64,000 bases of DNA from the NCBI GenBank assembly GCA_020881835.1, contig CP052876.1, positions 3,031,449-3,095,448 on the forward strand. Direction: 5' to 3'. Shown one piece after another: positions 61,484 through 64,000 of the stretch. The first letter of the stretch is position 1. Every line of letters starts with the position of its first letter. Under the pieces are notes generated by a model. That model searched no databases and was not told the DNA's origin. It was given only the letters and a program-made list of their open reading frames with translations. Origin of the DNA: Kineosporiaceae bacterium SCSIO 59966. Its GTDB lineage: Bacteria; Actinomycetota; Actinomycetes; Actinomycetales; SCSIO-59966. The position numbers and the translations under genes were made by a program.

Positions 61484-62449
61484 TCAGTCCGTGTCGCCGG
61501 CGCCGGAGGAGGGACCGGCCTCGTCGGCCTCGGCCTCGGCGCTGACGTCCTCGGTGCCGGACGTCGGCCCGGCCTCGGTCATGGCGTGCCCGCCGAACTG
61601 GTGGCGCAGCGCGGCGACCGCCTTCATCGCCGGGGAGTCCTCCTGCCGGGAGGCGAACCGGGCGAACAGGGCAGCGGAGATCACCGGCATCGGGACGGCG
61701 TTGTCGATGGCCTCCTGCACGGTCCACCGGCCCTCGCCGGAGTCCTCGACGTAGCCCTTGATCCCGGTCAGACCGGCGTCCTCGTCCAGCGCCTTGACGA
61801 GCAGGTCGAGCAGCCAGGAGCGGACGACGGTGCCCCGGCTCCAGGCCTGGAAGCAGCCGTGGACGTCGGTGACGATGTCCTTGGCCGCGAGCAGCTCGTA
61901 GCCCTCGGCGTAGGCCTGCATGAGCCCGTACTCGATGCCGTTGTGGACCATCTTCGCGTAGTGGCCGGCGCCGACGTCGCCGGCGTGCACGAAGCCCTCC
62001 TCGCGAGGACCCTCCGGGCGCAGCGCGTCGAACACCGGCATCGCCCGCTCGACGTCGTCGGCCGAGCCACCGCACATGAGGCCGTAGCCGTTGTCCAGGC
62101 CCCACACCCCGCCGCTGACGCCGCAGTCGAGGTAGCCGATGCCACGTTCGGCGAGAAAGGCGGCGTGCTCCCGGTCGTCGGTGTAGTGGGAGTTCCCGCC
62201 CTCGATCACGAGGTCCCCGGCCTCGAGCAGGCCGCCGAGCTCCTCGACGACGCCCCGGGTGATGTCGCCGGCCGGCACCATCACCCACACCGTGCGCGGC
62301 GCCGGCAGCGCCTCGACCATGGCTGCGAGGGAGTCGACATCGCTGACCTGCGGGTCCCGGTCGTACCCGGTCACGTCCAGGCCCGCGCGGCGCAGCCGCT
62401 CGCGCATGTTGCCGCCCATCCTGCCCAGCCCGACCAGACCGATGTGCAC
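61484..62449 (-). CDS. gnd: 6-phosphogluconate dehydrogenase, decarboxylating (short NAD-type)
   Basis: 321 residues, the short ~300-residue class rather than the ~470-residue type. GLVGLGRMGGNMRERL is the nucleotide site with an acid (GYDRD) after strand 2; EGGNSHYTDDREHAAFLAER, CGVSGGVWGLDNGYGLMCGG, and GHYAKMVHNGIEYGLMQAYA with catalytic Lys; GEGRWTVQEAIDNAVPMPV follows. It converts 6-phosphogluconate to ribulose 5-phosphate with CO2 release. The C-terminal tail is acidic and extra. A gnd gene between dnaN and recF is typical of several actinobacterial orders. Confidence 0.95.
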   Translation of the reverse strand: MHIGLVGLGRMGGNMRERLRRAGLDVTGYDRDPQVSDVDSLAAMVEALPAPRTVWVMVPAGDITRGVVEELGGLLEAGDLVIEGGNSHYTDDREHAAFLAERGIGYLDCGVSGGVWGLDNGYGLMCGGSADDVERAMPVFDALRPEGPREEGFVHAGDVGAGHYAKMVHNGIEYGLMQAYAEGYELLAAKDIVTDVHGCFQAWSRGTVVRSWLLDLLVKALDEDAGLTGIKGYVEDSGEGRWTVQEAIDNAVPMPVISAALFARFASRQEDSPAMKAVAALRHQFGGHAMTEAGPTSGTEDVSAEAEADEAGPSSGAGDTD

Positions 62450-62473
62450 GGTGAGACCTCCCTGCCGCGGTTG

Positions 62474-63604
62474 TCAGCCCGCCATCCGGACGGGCATCAG
62501 CAGGTAACGGTAGGTGTCGTCGGGGTCCCCGTCGCGTTCAGACTGCCCGGTGAGCACGGCCGGCTTGGTCGCCAGCGTGAACGACATCCGGACGTAGTCG
62601 GTGGTCAACGCCTGCAGCCCGTCGAGGAGGAACTGCGGGTTGAACGCGATCGTGATGTCCTCGCCGTGCAGGTCCGCCTCGAGCTCCTCGGTCGCCTGGG
62701 CGTCGTCGCCCTGGCCTGCGTCCAGTCGCACCTGGCCGTCGGTGAACGCCATCCGCACCGGGGTGTTGCGCTCGGCGACGAGCGCCACCCGGCGGACCGC
62801 CTCGACCAGAGCCGCGGTGTGGCACACGGCCCACACCGGCGACTCGGCGGGGAACAGCGACCGCACCTTCGGGTAGTCCCCGTCGACGAGCATCGAGGTG
62901 GTCCGGCGGCCGCCGGCCTCGAAGCCGATGAGCCCGGTGCCGCCGTCCGCGGACAGCGCGACGGTGACCTCGCCGCCGCCGCCGAGGGACTTGGCCACGT
63001 CGGACAGCGTGCGCGCCCGGACCAGCGCGACCGCTGACGTGCCCGGAGCGGCCGACCGCCACGGCATCTCCCGCAGGGCCAGCCGGTAGCGGTCGGTGGC
63101 CAGCAGGGTGATCCGGTCGTCCTCGATCTCCATCCGGACGCCGGTAAGGATCGGCAGGGTCTCGTCCCGGCTCGCCGCGACCGTGACCTGGGCGACCGCT
63201 GAGGTCAGCGCCTCACCGGAGACGGTGCCGGCGACCGAGGGCATCGGCGGCAGGTCGGGGTACTCCTCGACCGGCATGGTGGCCAGAGCGAACCGGCTGG
63301 CCCCACAGGTGACGGTGACCTTGCTGCCCTCGGCGACGACGTCCACCGGGCGGTTCGGCAGGCTCCGGGAGATGTCGGCGAGCAGCCGCCCGGAGACCAG
63401 CGCGGTCCCGCCCTCGGCGACCTCTGCGGGCACCTCGACCCGGGCAGACACCTCGTAGTCGAAGCTGGACAGCACGAGGGTTCCGGCGGTGTCGGCGTCG
63501 ACCCGGACGCCGGCGAGCACCGGCACCGGAGGACGCGTCGGGAGCGTGCGGGCCGCCCACCCCACCGCCTCGGCCAGGACGTCGCGCTCGACCCGGAACC
63601 TCAC
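62474..63604 (-). CDS. dnaN: DNA polymerase III beta subunit (sliding clamp)
   Basis: 376 residues from GTG 63604 with AAGGAG eight bases upstream. Three clamp domains: VERDVLAEAVGWAARTLPTR, VPAEVAEGGTALVSGRLLAD, then LPILTGVRMEIEDDRITLLA and TDRYRLALREM, and the end YRYLLMPVRM, the MPM(K/R)-type C terminus. It tethers polymerase to DNA. Reads away from the origin, with gnd next. Confidence 0.98.
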   Translation of the reverse strand: MRFRVERDVLAEAVGWAARTLPTRPPVPVLAGVRVDADTAGTLVLSSFDYEVSARVEVPAEVAEGGTALVSGRLLADISRSLPNRPVDVVAEGSKVTVTCGASRFALATMPVEEYPDLPPMPSVAGTVSGEALTSAVAQVTVAASRDETLPILTGVRMEIEDDRITLLATDRYRLALREMPWRSAAPGTSAVALVRARTLSDVAKSLGGGGEVTVALSADGGTGLIGFEAGGRRTTSMLVDGDYPKVRSLFPAESPVWAVCHTAALVEAVRRVALVAERNTPVRMAFTDGQVRLDAGQGDDAQATEELEADLHGEDITIAFNPQFLLDGLQALTTDYVRMSFTLATKPAVLTGQSERDGDPDDTYRYLLMPVRMAG

Positions 63605-64000
63605 GCAGCCACGCTCCTTCTCCCCGGCGCGCGACCCGGCGGTCGCGACCAGCCCGTGCTCGGACGCACCCGCCGACCGGCGTGCGCGGGACGACAGTAC
63701 GGCAGCCGGCGCTGTCAGTGAACAACCGGCTCCGCGGGTGAAGCCGCCCCTGGAGTGCGCGTCCCTGACTGTGCGCGGATCAACTTTCCTCGCACGACAG
63801 GACCGTCGTCGTACTCACGGTTGTGGATCCTGTGGACGACGGACGTCAGGCCTGGTCAGGCAGCGCGTCGGGGTGTGCGCCGGGTGTGCACCCCGGCCGG
63901 TCGACCGGTGGACGGCTGTGCACGTACCGGCGCTCCCGGACGTCGTCCACGTCGTGTCCACCCTTCGTCCCCAGGCACAGGCCGGTCCGTCCACATGATC
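63605..64000. other. dnaN upstream region, probably the start of oriC
   Basis: 396 bases without a gene at the right edge. On the minus strand GGATCCACA (63830-63822) and TCGTCCACA (63839-63831) and on the plus strand TCGTCCACG (63943-63951) and CCGTCCACA (63987-63995) resemble the actinobacterial DnaA box TTGTCCACA with 1-3 differences. In actinobacteria oriC lies between dnaA and dnaN, so dnaA is expected just outside the window. No AT-rich unwinding region is visible in this part. Confidence 0.6.
63694..63722 (-). promoter_or_regulatory. Promoter candidate for dnaN
   Basis: On the minus strand TTCACT (63722-63717) and TACTGT (63699-63694) are separated by exactly 17 bases; the -10 lies about 90 bases before the dnaN start. 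Confidence 0.5.

Overview
This is GC-rich actinobacterial DNA. The right half has the conserved actinobacterial origin-proximal order, read on the minus strand from the right edge: dnaN, gnd, recF, dciA, gyrB, gyrA, DUF3566, tRNA-Ile, DLW-39, tRNA-Ala. It continues leftward through cyclophilin, rhomboid, crgA, DUF881, class E sortase and trpG to pknB-pknA-pbpA-rodA-pstP-fhaB-fhaA and tRNA-Leu(CAG). dnaA should lie just beyond position 64000. The gnd gene between dnaN and recF, together with the left-half content, suggests a Frankia/Geodermatophilus/Kineosporia-type or streptomycete-type lineage, but I cannot name the genus.

Left edge (1-11,045): a multicopper oxidase lacking its start is followed by a coupled run encoding a complex I-like membrane arm (nuoA, an odd fused protein, nuoH, J, K, L, M, N). 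There are no NuoE/F/G, NuoC or NuoI genes. In the place of the peripheral arm is one 370-residue protein that looks like a NuoB remnant without cysteines joined to a NuoD-like stretch, with Met/His-rich probable copper-binding segments. A CDF metal exporter and a 1-Cys peroxiredoxin with a CsoR-type operator-like palindrome follow.

Sugar region (11,045-27,540): after recQ come a GT2 and a UDP-glucuronate decarboxylase-like gene, then a nine-gene minus-strand operon (14,692-24,934) in which almost every junction is a 4-base start/stop overlap. It encodes GmhA, bifunctional HldE, a GT2-GmhB fusion, two GT9, two GT4, an SDR and a NodU/CmcH carbamoyltransferase. Together they predict synthesis, transfer and carbamoylation of a D,D-heptose. 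An aldehyde dehydrogenase and a second GT2 lie beyond.

Accessory region (27,541-37,595): a two-copy structured repeat is followed by a SnoaL-like gene broken by two insertion sequences, an IS1634-type and an ISL3-type element. Both have terminal inverted repeats and target duplications, and the host gene rejoins exactly in frame when they are removed. Next are two divergent acyl-CoA ligases, a redoxin operon (peroxiredoxin, glutaredoxin-like, thioredoxin) and a PIN toxin/HTH antitoxin pair.

Core region (37,596-64,000): envelope growth and Ser/Thr phospho-signalling genes on the plus strand, then the minus-strand replication genes. A 22-bp repeat recurs after pknB, over the trpG stop codon and between gyrB and gyrA. 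Two very short genes are annotated here, a 51-residue membrane protein and DLW-39. The last ~400 bases carry a dnaN promoter candidate and DnaA-box-like sequences.
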